A stretch of 6,280 bases of DNA from Candidatus Gastranaerophilales bacterium (GCA_944325615.1 CALVAU010000096.1:1-6280); one strand, 5' to 3'. Shown: positions 1 through 5,592, counted from the first letter of the stretch. Notes: generated by a model from the letters alone, not told the origin. Made by a program: numbers and translations.

Positions 1-739
1 ACATGCTGACAAATTCGGTGTTCAAAAGTTTCCTATGCAAGAGATTGAAAAACTTGATTTGAAATCAAATCCAAAAGTTATTCTTACAAAGGAAGCTGAG
101 TTTAGAGCAAAAACTGTAATTATAGCGTGTGGAGCTCAGCCAATGAAACTGAATGTACCAGGGGAAGAAGAATTTGTTGGTCGTGGTGTAAGTTATTGTG
201 CAGTATGTGATGGCGCATTTTATAAAAATAAAGTTGTTGCAGTAGTTGGCGGTGGTAATGCTGCAGTTGAAGAAGCTATGTATTTGACAAAATTCGCTGA
301 TAAAGTTTACATCATTCACAGAAGAAACGAGTTGAGAGCTGATAAAATTGTTCAAGAACGTGCATTTAAGAATGAAAAAATCGAATTTATCTGGGATTCT
401 GTTGTGAAAGAGATAAAAGGTGATTCTCTTGTAAATACAGCAGTATTAGAAAATGTAAAAACAAAAGAACTTTCAAATCTTCAAGTTGATGGGGTATTTC
501 CTTATATTGGAATGAGACCGAATATTGAAGGAATTTCAGGTCAAGTAGCACAAGATGCAAACGGGTTTATCTTAACTGATGAAACGATGAAAACGTCATT
601 AGAGGGTGTATATGCAGTAGGAGATGTAAGAAAAACTCCTCTAAGACAAGTAATTACAGCGGCTTCAGACGGGGCTGTTGGTGCAGTTTATGCGGTTAAA
701 TACTTGGAAAGCCTAAAAGAAGTTCCGCAAACTGTCTAA
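1..739 (+). CDS. trxB: Thioredoxin reductase, C-terminal part (5' end outside window)
   Basis: FAD/NADPH-dependent thioredoxin-disulfide reductase: it passes electrons from NADPH through FAD and a redox-active cysteine pair to thioredoxin in the cytoplasm. The open frame runs in from the left edge (first full codon at position 2), and 245 residues are visible. The family is usually about 305-320 residues, so roughly the first 65-70, including the N-terminal FAD dinucleotide motif, are missing. Visible signatures in order are an ACGAQP segment (about nt 125-142), the active-site CAVC followed by DGAFY (Cys codons at 197-199 and 206-208), the NADPH-binding GGGNAAVEEA (from about nt 248), HRRNELRA (about nt 317-340), a YIGMRPN segment, and the C-terminal FAD motif GVYAVGDVR followed by the RQVITAASDGAVGA segment. 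CxxC placed between two nucleotide-binding motifs is typical of low-molecular-weight bacterial TrxB. A ferredoxin-type or other TrxB-like reductase is the alternative, but the HRR NADPH motif favours TrxB. No GC-rich terminator follows the stop. Confidence 0.95.
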   Translation, partial: HADKFGVQKFPMQEIEKLDLKSNPKVILTKEAEFRAKTVIIACGAQPMKLNVPGEEEFVGRGVSYCAVCDGAFYKNKVVAVVGGGNAAVEEAMYLTKFADKVYIIHRRNELRADKIVQERAFKNEKIEFIWDSVVKEIKGDSLVNTAVLENVKTKELSNLQVDGVFPYIGMRPNIEGISGQVAQDANGFILTDETMKTSLEGVYAVGDVRKTPLRQVITAASDGAVGAVYAVKYLESLKEVPQTV

Positions 740-746
740 TTTTACC

Positions 747-774
747 TTGCATTTTTAAATTCTTGATTTAAAAT
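747..774 (+). promoter_or_regulatory. Possible promoter for the tRNA-Glu gene
   Basis: A TAAAAT box at 769-774 matches the sigma70 -10 consensus at 5 of 6 positions. It lies 17 bases before the tRNA 5' end, which would give a leader of about 10 bases. The only -35 candidate is TTGCAT at 747-752 with a 16-base spacer, a weak match. The tRNA could instead be transcribed by read-through from trxB, 51 bases upstream. Confidence 0.35.
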
Positions 775-790
775 AGATTTGTCAACTGAT

Positions 791-865
791 AGCGGTATCG
801 TCTAGGGGTTAGGATAGCAGATTCTCATTCTGTTGACACGGGTTCGAATCCCGTTGCCGCCGCCA
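791..865 (+). tRNA. tRNA-Glu, anticodon CTC, CCA end encoded
   Basis: A complete 75-base cloverleaf can be folded by eye. The acceptor 5' strand is AGCGGTA (791-797). The D arm is GTCT/GGAT around AGGGGTTA. The anticodon stem is GCAGA/TCTGT with loop TTCTCAT, giving anticodon CTC, which reads GAG. The variable loop is TGAC. The T arm is ACGGG-TTCGAAT-CCCGT, followed by the acceptor 3' strand TGCCGCC, discriminator G (862) and an encoded CCA (863-865). G73 and the GTCTAG D-arm start are usual for bacterial tRNA-Glu. The oddity is the first acceptor pair, A1 opposite C72, where G1-C72 would be expected; pairs 2-7 are intact (6-67 is a wobble). A CTC isoacceptor normally supplements a TTC one, which is not in this window. 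The 3' end is 6 bases from the stop codon of the convergent glycosyltransferase gene. Confidence 0.93.
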
Positions 866-871
866 GTTTTA

Positions 872-1810
872 TTATTTTGAAAAATCTGCAATTATTTGTT
901 CGTAATATCTAGGGTCTTTGCAATGCTCAAATTTTTTGTTTTTGCGTTCGCTATTGAATACAATCTTGTTTTCTAATGGGATTAGAGTTTGAGCGTCTTT
1001 TAAAAACAGTTCATACATTACATCAATATGTCCGATATCTAGTGCTCGATATCCCAGCTGAGCGAGTTCATATGCAAGAACTGTTGCAGTGGGGCCAAGT
1101 GCAAGTAAGAATAATTTATCTTTAGCTTGTTTATTAGCCTCATTGAAAATTTCATTATATTTAGAGTAGGCATTCCTATTTGGACAAATAATTCTTTGAA
1201 TCGTTTTTGCGTTATCAAACAAATCGTTCCCTATTCCCAAATGAGTTCCGAGACCTTCGACAATTATAATATCCTTGTTTGTCCAGAGTTGTTTGAATAG
1301 ACGGTAATATCTTTCACCATATTCTTTTGTCGCGAATTTATATTGTCTTGTGATAAAAGCATCAAGATAGTCATTTTCAAAAGAAATGTATTTATATAGT
1401 TCAGCTCGAATATGCACTAACAATTTTCTAAAGTAATTATTGGGACAAAACCCAAAAGTGTCAGGAATTCCAATAAAAACTCTATTATCTTGGTTTTTTA
1501 TGATTTCTTTTAATTTTTTTACTAACTTAGAGTCATATTTTTGAAAGTTTATACTTTCACCAAACATAATTTTAAATTCACCATCACCAAATCTTGCAAG
1601 GGATTTATTTGAATTAGCTAAAGCTAAAAGACTTTCTTCTATGTTTAGCACTTTTGGCAACTTAATGCTAGAAAGGGTTCTAGGATCTGCAAGTTCGTAT
1701 AATAAATTTTCAAACCTTTCATTGTGTTTTTTAGGTTTGAATGGTAACTGAAATTTTATCTTAATTCCAAATAAATTGAATGTAATTTTTTTTGTTAATT
1801 TGTTATACAT
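872..1810 (-). CDS. GT-D fold glycosyltransferase, DUF1792 / SP_1767 family
   Basis: Probable sugar-nucleotide-dependent glycosyltransferase of 312 residues. The signature LARFGDGEF lies at 71-79. It contains the D-G-E (D76, E78) DXE element which, in the characterised DUF1792 (GT-D) enzyme of the streptococcal Fap1 adhesin pathway, binds the divalent metal and nucleotide sugar. A second conserved block, IIIVEGLGTHLGIGNDLFDN, is at 181-200, and a third, ALGPTATVLAYELAQLGYRA followed by LDIGHIDVMYE, at 237-267; these match the family closely. Residues 8-20 (KITFNLFGIKIKF) form a short basic/hydrophobic stretch often seen ahead of surface-glycan glycosyltransferases. No signal peptide or clear membrane segment is seen, so it is probably cytoplasmic or peripheral. 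The ATG at 1808-1810 is the only Met before residue 82 and sits just behind a strong promoter. No convincing Shine-Dalgarno precedes it. It is an orphan: no adhesin, sugar-nucleotide or capsule genes adjoin it, so the acceptor and donor cannot be assigned. Confidence 0.85.
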   Translation of the reverse strand: MYNKLTKKITFNLFGIKIKFQLPFKPKKHNERFENLLYELADPRTLSSIKLPKVLNIEESLLALANSNKSLARFGDGEFKIMFGESINFQKYDSKLVKKLKEIIKNQDNRVFIGIPDTFGFCPNNYFRKLLVHIRAELYKYISFENDYLDAFITRQYKFATKEYGERYYRLFKQLWTNKDIIIVEGLGTHLGIGNDLFDNAKTIQRIICPNRNAYSKYNEIFNEANKQAKDKLFLLALGPTATVLAYELAQLGYRALDIGHIDVMYELFLKDAQTLIPLENKIVFNSERKNKKFEHCKDPRYYEQIIADFSK

Positions 1811-1833
1811 TTATAATCAAAATCTTTTTAACT

Positions 1834-1862
1834 ATTATATTTTGTGGAAAAATTATTGTCAA
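1834..1862 (-). promoter_or_regulatory. Perfect-consensus sigma70-type promoter for the glycosyltransferase
   Basis: Read on the minus strand, TTGACA (1857-1862) is followed by exactly 17 bases and then TATAAT (1834-1839), a 12-of-12 match to the primary sigma factor consensus with optimal spacing. Transcription should begin near 1827, leaving a leader of about 17 bases before the ATG at 1810. The leader contains no good Shine-Dalgarno; a weak AAAAAGA is about 13 bases upstream of the start. Confidence 0.8.
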
Positions 1863-1874
1863 TTTGATTAATGC

Positions 1875-1903
1875 AAAAAAAAAGTTGCCTGAAAGTAGGC
1901 AAC
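1875..1903 (-). terminator. Intrinsic terminator on the minus strand
   Basis: A perfect 7-bp stem GTTGCCT/AGGCAAC (1884-1890 with 1897-1903) closes a 6-base loop. Read on the minus strand it is followed directly by nine T residues (the A run at 1875-1883), the classic rho-independent form. On the plus strand no T run follows the hairpin. It ends a leftward transcript arriving from the 1904-2184 gap, where no minus-strand gene is visible, and it insulates the glycosyltransferase promoter that starts 12 bases further on. Confidence 0.75.
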
Positions 1904-2089
1904 ATTAAATAAACACGAGGATATTAAGAGAGAGAGTATAAAAAAACTTTTTCTTTTATCTTTTATTTTTTCCTATTGTTTTAATATTTATATATTTATT
2001 AATTAACTCTTTAGAATTTTTAACTTTAGATTTCCCTTACATTTATATAAAGGTTTTTTGATTTTAAAAATTGCTTAATCTGATTTAAA
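1904..2089. other. Very AT-rich intergenic DNA, no gene seen
   Basis: No open frame with a plausible start and ribosome binding site exists on either strand between the glycosyltransferase start and pilT. The stretch has a (GA)5 run at 1927-1936, a T-rich tract from about 1947 to 1974, and A/T runs to about 2070. On the minus strand the only ATG in the central part is followed at once by a stop. A leftward RNA ending at the terminator at 1875-1903 would cover this region (see findings). Confidence 0.6.
2009..2030. repeat. Short direct repeat CTTTAGA x2
   Basis: CTTTAGA occurs at 2009-2015 and again at 2024-2030, a 15-base period, inside AT-rich intergenic DNA. It may be a paired protein-binding site or chance in biased sequence. 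Confidence 0.3.
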
Positions 2090-2107
2090 TGTTACAAGCT
2101 TGTAACA
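2090..2107. promoter_or_regulatory. 18-bp perfect palindrome, candidate operator
   Basis: TGTTACAAGCTTGTAACA is a perfect 18-base inverted repeat without a loop, suited to a dimeric DNA-binding regulator rather than an RNA hairpin. No T run follows on either strand, so it is not a terminator. Its centre is about 78 bases upstream of the predicted pilT transcription start and 34 bases before the -35 box. That is an activator-like position for the rightward promoter. It would lie at the start site of a possible weak leftward promoter (TTTACA at 2132-2137, 17 bases, TAGGAT at 2109-2114). The regulator is unknown. Confidence 0.5.
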
Positions 2108-2141
2108 AATCCTATAAATAGTTGTATTTTTTGTAAATATC

Positions 2142-2170
2142 TTGTCAGATACTAATAAAAATGGTATAAT
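2142..2170 (+). promoter_or_regulatory. Strong sigma70-type promoter of the pilT-recO operon
   Basis: TTGTCA (2142-2147), a 17-base spacer and TATAAT (2165-2170) match the primary sigma consensus at 11 of 12 positions. The expected start is near A2177, giving a leader of about 20 bases that carries the pilT ribosome binding site. Confidence 0.8.
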
Positions 2171-2187
2171 TTCAGCATTAAGAATTG

Positions 2188-2193
2188 AGAGGA
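2188..2193 (+). promoter_or_regulatory. Shine-Dalgarno fixing the pilT start
   Basis: AGAGGA lies just before ATG 2197. The in-frame TTG at 2185, four codons earlier, lies in front of this site and has no ribosome binding site of its own, so the ATG at 2197 is preferred. Confidence 0.75.
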
Positions 2194-2196
2194 ATT

Positions 2197-3312
2197 ATGG
2201 GCGATAGTAGTTTTGATATAGTTGCGTTTTTGGAAAGAGCTGTAGCAATTGGAGCTTCAGATATTCACTTATCAGTAAATGAATATCCTGCGATAAGAAA
2301 AGATGGAAAAATTATAAAGATTAATATGCCGGTATTAACGGAAACTGATATTGATGAGGCTTATGGAGCATTATTACCAGCCAATATAAGCTCATCCAGA
2401 TTAGACACGGTTTTTGATTTAGACTTTGCATATGAAATAGTTGGTTGTTCGCGTTTTCGTGTCAATTTAAGTAAGCAATTAGGCAGATATTCATTAGTTA
2501 TAAGAACGATTCCTTATGAAATTAAGACCGTAGCCGATTTGAATTTGCCAAAGGCTATTGAACAATTCGCAACATTGAATAACGGGCTTGTTTTGATTAC
2601 TGGTCCGACTGGTAGCGGAAAATCTACAACAATCGCCTCTTTAATTGATTATATTAATGTGAATTATCCAAAGCATATTATAACTATTGAAGATCCTGTC
2701 GAATTTATTTTTAATAACAGAAAAGCTATTGTTTCACAGCGTCAGGTTGGCGTTGATACAGCTTCATTCCCTGATGGTGTAAAATATGCACTAAGACAAG
2801 ATCCTGATGTTATATTTATTGGAGAGATTAGAGATAGAGAAACTATTGTCAGTGCTTTAAAAGCGGCAGAAACAGGTCATTTGGTTTTTGCAACTATCCA
2901 TACCAATGATGCAGTACAAACTGTTAATAGGATTGTAAATATGTTTGATCCTGCTGATAGATTACACATAAGAGAACAGATTGCTCAAATCCTAAGAGGA
3001 ACGGTATCACAAAGATTAGTTCCGTTAAGAGATTCAATGGGAAGACGTCCTGCTGTTGAGTTACTTGTTGTTACTCCAACAGTTAAAGACTTTATAGAAA
3101 AAGATAAATTGGAAGATGTGTATGATTTGGTTCGTAAAGGTTCATTCAATAACATGATTACAATGAATATGTCTTTGTATAACCTCTACTCTGAAGGTTT
3201 TGCTACTGAAGATGTGATTCTTGAATACTCAGATGATAAGAATGAATTGAAGCAAATGCTAAGAGGCGTATATCAAGGAACTTCTTCAGGTAAAGATAGG
3301 GATTACCAATAA
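2197..3312 (+). CDS. pilT: Type IV pilus retraction ATPase PilT
   Basis: Hexameric cytoplasmic ATPase of the PilT/GspE secretion superfamily. It powers pilus disassembly at the inner-membrane base, giving twitching motility, and often DNA uptake. The protein is 371 residues from ATG 2197, close to the usual 345-375. Residues 11-40 carry the N-terminal ASDIHL motif. Walker A GPTGSGKST spans 136-144. The Asp box TIEDPVEF is at 163-170. Walker B DPDVIFIGEIRD is at 202-213 with catalytic E210. The His box GHLVFATIHTND is at 227-238 (H228, H235). The C-terminal KGSFNNMITMNMSLYNLYSE (about 311-330) is the usual PilT tail helix region with the M-x-T/S-M-x2-SL pattern. The absence of the large N-terminal domain and Cys zinc motif of PilB-type extension ATPases excludes PilB. 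A paralogue such as PilU remains possible. No other pilus gene lies in the window. The gene is first in an operon with recO, 2 bases downstream. Confidence 0.9.
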   Translation: MGDSSFDIVAFLERAVAIGASDIHLSVNEYPAIRKDGKIIKINMPVLTETDIDEAYGALLPANISSSRLDTVFDLDFAYEIVGCSRFRVNLSKQLGRYSLVIRTIPYEIKTVADLNLPKAIEQFATLNNGLVLITGPTGSGKSTTIASLIDYINVNYPKHIITIEDPVEFIFNNRKAIVSQRQVGVDTASFPDGVKYALRQDPDVIFIGEIRDRETIVSALKAAETGHLVFATIHTNDAVQTVNRIVNMFDPADRLHIREQIAQILRGTVSQRLVPLRDSMGRRPAVELLVVTPTVKDFIEKDKLEDVYDLVRKGSFNNMITMNMSLYNLYSEGFATEDVILEYSDDKNELKQMLRGVYQGTSSGKDRDYQ

Positions 3313-3314
3313 AA

Positions 3315-4076
3315 ATGAACAATTTTGTAACTGATGCGATAAATCTGAAGGCTTATAATTTGAGTGAATCAGATAAGATTATTGTCATGTATTCACGAGA
3401 AAAAGGGCTTATTCGCGGCGTTGCTAAAGGCGTTAAAAAACCTAAAAGCAAGCTTGGTGCTCGAATGGATTTGTTGGTTGCAAATAAACTTATGCTTTAT
3501 AAAGGGAAAAACCTAGATACAATATGTCAGGCGGAAGCTTTGAATACTTTCCATAAAATAAGACAAAATATGGATAAGATTTTTTATTCTTTGTATATAA
3601 GTGAAGTTGTTGCTAATTTCGGTGTCGAAGATGATCCTTGCTCAGCTGAAGTATTTGATTTACTTTATAAAGCTCTTGATGCAATTTCAGCTGCTGAGAA
3701 TAAAGTTGATATTTTAATTTCAGTTTTAAAATTTCAATTAAAAATGATGCTACTATCAGGTTTTGGAATTGAGTTGAATACTTGCCTGAAATGCGGGTGT
3801 GAACTAAATAATGATAATATGTATTTTTCATCTTCTTTAGGTGGTGTCGTTTGCAAAGAGTGTAATCAGTCTTATGGAATACCTGTTATTATGCATTATA
3901 AATTGAGAGACTTTTTAAAAGCTCTGGAACAGAACGATTTTTCTCAAAAAACTGATTTTGAATTAAAGGCAACAGAAAAAATCTGCAATGTTTGCTTTGA
4001 ACTTTTAAAAGGATATATTAACCTGCACTCTCCAAAGAAAATGAATTCAACGAGTATATTGCAAGAAATATCATAA
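3315..4076 (+). CDS. recO: DNA repair protein RecO
   Basis: RecO works with RecR (and RecF) to load RecA onto SSB-coated single-stranded DNA during gap repair, and can anneal complementary strands. This 253-residue protein has the family layout. An N-terminal OB-fold of about 80 residues opens with LKAYNLSESDKIIVMYSREK and the GLIRGVAKGVKKPKSKLGAR basic segment (31-50), followed by LMLYKGKNLDTICQAE (59-74). A helical domain follows, then a four-cysteine zinc site: C157-x2-C160 (CLKC) and C180-x2-C183 (CKEC). C162 is an extra nearby cysteine. Length is typical (about 240-260). The ATG is 2 bases after the pilT stop. The nearest purine-rich site (AGGGA, about 3298-3302) is inside pilT and rather distant, so translation is probably coupled to pilT. 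Pairing recO with pilT is not a functional pathway link that I know of, and is probably shared transcription. Confidence 0.9.
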   Translation: MNNFVTDAINLKAYNLSESDKIIVMYSREKGLIRGVAKGVKKPKSKLGARMDLLVANKLMLYKGKNLDTICQAEALNTFHKIRQNMDKIFYSLYISEVVANFGVEDDPCSAEVFDLLYKALDAISAAENKVDILISVLKFQLKMMLLSGFGIELNTCLKCGCELNNDNMYFSSSLGGVVCKECNQSYGIPVIMHYKLRDFLKALEQNDFSQKTDFELKATEKICNVCFELLKGYINLHSPKKMNSTSILQEIS

Positions 4077-4083
4077 GGAATAA

Positions 4084-4509
4084 ATGATGAAAAATGTATT
4101 TGATTTAACTAATAAGAAATCTGTAAAAGAAGCTTTTTTGTTTTATATAATAACTGTGATTATATGCGGAGTTTTGGCAGGAGTTCTTTCTGCAATAATA
4201 GCAATTATTTTTTATCCTGATGCAAAAACTTTTGAAGAAGGCCGTCGAATTGGTATGTTTTACGGACCAAGAATAGCAATGATTTATTGTTTTGCTTTTG
4301 CTTTATTTGCAGTTATTAAAAAATCATTGGGTACAACAATATTGCCGTTACTATTAGTAATCATTTCACCTGTACTCGGATTCGTTTTTGGTGGATTTGG
4401 TGGAATGATTCCAGCAACGATAATTACAACTATTGAAAATAAAAATTTATCCCCAAAAAATGATGAAAAGAATACACAAGAGGATGTTAATCCAAATAAA
4501 ATAGATTAG
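4084..4509 (+). CDS. Small three-helix membrane protein, function unknown
   Basis: I do not recognise this 141-residue protein. It has a short charged N-terminus (about 1-15), three hydrophobic segments (about 17-44, 57-78 and 84-113) and a hydrophilic Lys/Asn/Asp/Glu-rich tail (118-141), so it should be an integral inner-membrane protein. The last helix contains a small-residue run, FVFGGFGGMIP (100-110), suited to tight helix packing. A loop between helices 1 and 2 holds FYPDAKTFEEGRR (43-55). No catalytic or binding motif is evident. An AAGGA site (4075-4079) overlaps the recO stop. Two tandem ATGs follow at 4084 and 4087; the second has the better spacing (7 rather than 4 bases), so the true protein may be one residue shorter. 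It lies 7 bases after recO and is the last gene of the pilT-recO operon. Confidence 0.75.
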   Translation: MMKNVFDLTNKKSVKEAFLFYIITVIICGVLAGVLSAIIAIIFYPDAKTFEEGRRIGMFYGPRIAMIYCFAFALFAVIKKSLGTTILPLLLVIISPVLGFVFGGFGGMIPATIITTIENKNLSPKNDEKNTQEDVNPNKID

Positions 4510-4520
4510 CCTTTTTGATT

Positions 4521-4545
4521 AGCATAGTTGGCAATGCTTATTTTC
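4521..4545 (+). terminator. Weak candidate terminator after the pilT-recO operon
   Basis: AGCAT (4521-4525) can pair with ATGCT (4534-4538) across an 8-base loop, followed by TATTTTC. The stem is short and AT-rich, so it may be inefficient, and read-through into the secreted-protein gene is possible. Confidence 0.3.
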
Positions 4546-4579
4546 TAAATCTGTTTTAGCTTAATTATGATAGAGCGAC

Positions 4580-4585
4580 AGGAGA
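4580..4585 (+). promoter_or_regulatory. Shine-Dalgarno fixing the start of the secreted protein
   Basis: AGGAGA is 5 bases before ATG 4591. An in-frame ATG at 4567 would add MIERQEIQ ahead of the signal peptide and has no ribosome binding site; the 4591 start gives a clean signal sequence. Confidence 0.8.
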
Positions 4586-4590
4586 TACAG

Positions 4591-5586
4591 ATGAAGAAAA
4601 TATTTTTATTATTAGCAGTTTTATTATTTGGGCTAAATTCTTATGCGGCAACAAGAACAATCACAACTTATAGACCGATTCCTTATACCCATTCTACAAG
4701 TCCTTTTGTAAGGCATAGAATGTATAACAATAATCACTATTACCATAATAATTACAATAGAAATTATTACGGGGGTAATCGATATTATAATTCAGGATAT
4801 AACTATTATCCACGCAGTAATTTCTTTGGAATAAGGACAAATAGCAATCCTTATTATTATAATAATAATTATTACAGACCAAGCTTGTTTAATCGTTTCC
4901 GCTTTAGAAGTAATAATGATTCAGGTATAGTTAATGTTTCTCAAAAAATTGAAAAAACAGATCCTCGTATCTCTTTAGTAGAAAAAAATATTTATGGAAA
5001 ATCTTTTGAGCATCAGGAGATGAATTTAAGACTAAACCGATTAGAAAAATCCATGTTTAATAAAACTTATCCTTCAATGAGTGTCGAAGAAAGAATTGAT
5101 AATCTTTTTGTAAATTATAACAGTGAAGTACGCCAAGTTTCTCCAAAAGTTTTAAGTAAGCTGGAGAAAAAGGTTTTTAAAAGAACTTATGAAAATGATT
5201 CAGATATAGAAAGAGTTTCAAGATTGGAAGAAAATGTGCTTGGTGCCATACAGCAAGGAAATATAACTAATAGAGTAGAAAAACTTGATAGTATAGTTGC
5301 AGGTAAACAGTTCACGGCACCTGTAGAATCGCCTTATGGAACATGTTATGGAGGTTATATGCCACAAATGAACAATACAACAGGTTGGAGAGGAGCCTTA
5401 AGTTCTCTTGGATCATTTTTTGGAGGTGGATACCCGACAGGTTATACCCCGCAGATTGCACCTTATGATTCCTTCCATTTTGGTATGGAAGATAGCGGGA
5501 ATTCTCAAATGTATGCCGATAATTACGGATATATGTATCATAATTCGAGAACCGGTACAGGTACTGGTGTGCAAATACTTGACTAA
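4591..5586 (+). CDS. Secreted Tyr/Asn-rich protein with 20-21-residue helical repeats
   Basis: Function unknown; 331 residues. Residues 1-19 form a classical signal peptide (MKKIF, hydrophobic core LLLAVLLFGL, NSYA before A20), so the protein is exported. Residues 44-95 are extremely rich in Tyr and Asn (16 Y and 16 N of 52) with interspersed Arg. From about 126 to 240 come six repeats, each led by a hydrophobic residue plus an acidic/basic pair and spaced about 20-21 residues (leads near 130, 151, 172, 191, 212 and 232). The clearest are LEKSMFNKTY (151-160) and LEKKVFKRTY (191-200). Residues 241-331 are Gly/Tyr/Pro-rich and end in GTGTGVQILD. The repeats should be helical, and from memory similar LEK-x2-F-x-K-x-Y repeats occur in proteins of Melainabacteria and Cyanobacteria. 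There is one cysteine (C252) and no visible cell-wall or lipoprotein anchor. It stands between the pilT operon and the flagellar operon. A surface-structure or envelope role is inferred only. Confidence 0.8.
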   Translation: MKKIFLLLAVLLFGLNSYAATRTITTYRPIPYTHSTSPFVRHRMYNNNHYYHNNYNRNYYGGNRYYNSGYNYYPRSNFFGIRTNSNPYYYNNNYYRPSLFNRFRFRSNNDSGIVNVSQKIEKTDPRISLVEKNIYGKSFEHQEMNLRLNRLEKSMFNKTYPSMSVEERIDNLFVNYNSEVRQVSPKVLSKLEKKVFKRTYENDSDIERVSRLEENVLGAIQQGNITNRVEKLDSIVAGKQFTAPVESPYGTCYGGYMPQMNNTTGWRGALSSLGSFFGGGYPTGYTPQIAPYDSFHFGMEDSGNSQMYADNYGYMYHNSRTGTGTGVQILD

Positions 5587-5592
5587 TTTAAA

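Noticed and set aside
65..355. Open minus-strand frame of 96 codons inside trxB
   Set aside because: It lies antisense to the conserved CxxC and NADPH-binding region of trxB. It is rich in Asn, Phe, Ile and Cys as expected for an antisense frame, and has no recognisable domain.
753..773. Perfect 8-bp inverted repeat TTTTAAAT/ATTTAAAA after trxB, as a terminator
   Set aside because: The stem is entirely A/T with a 5-base loop and no T run behind it. It overlaps the likely tRNA -10 box and is expected often in such AT-rich spacers.
1871..1912. Short plus-strand open frame of 13 codons (ATG CAA AAA...)
   Set aside because: It has no ribosome binding site, overlaps the minus-strand terminator hairpin, and its codons are explained by the poly-A run and stem.
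4543..4571. Promoter for the secreted-protein gene (TATGAT at 4566-4571)
   Set aside because: The -10 match is fair, but no acceptable -35 lies 16-18 bases upstream (TTCTAA at best). The good TTGGCA at 4528-4533 has no -10 at the right distance.
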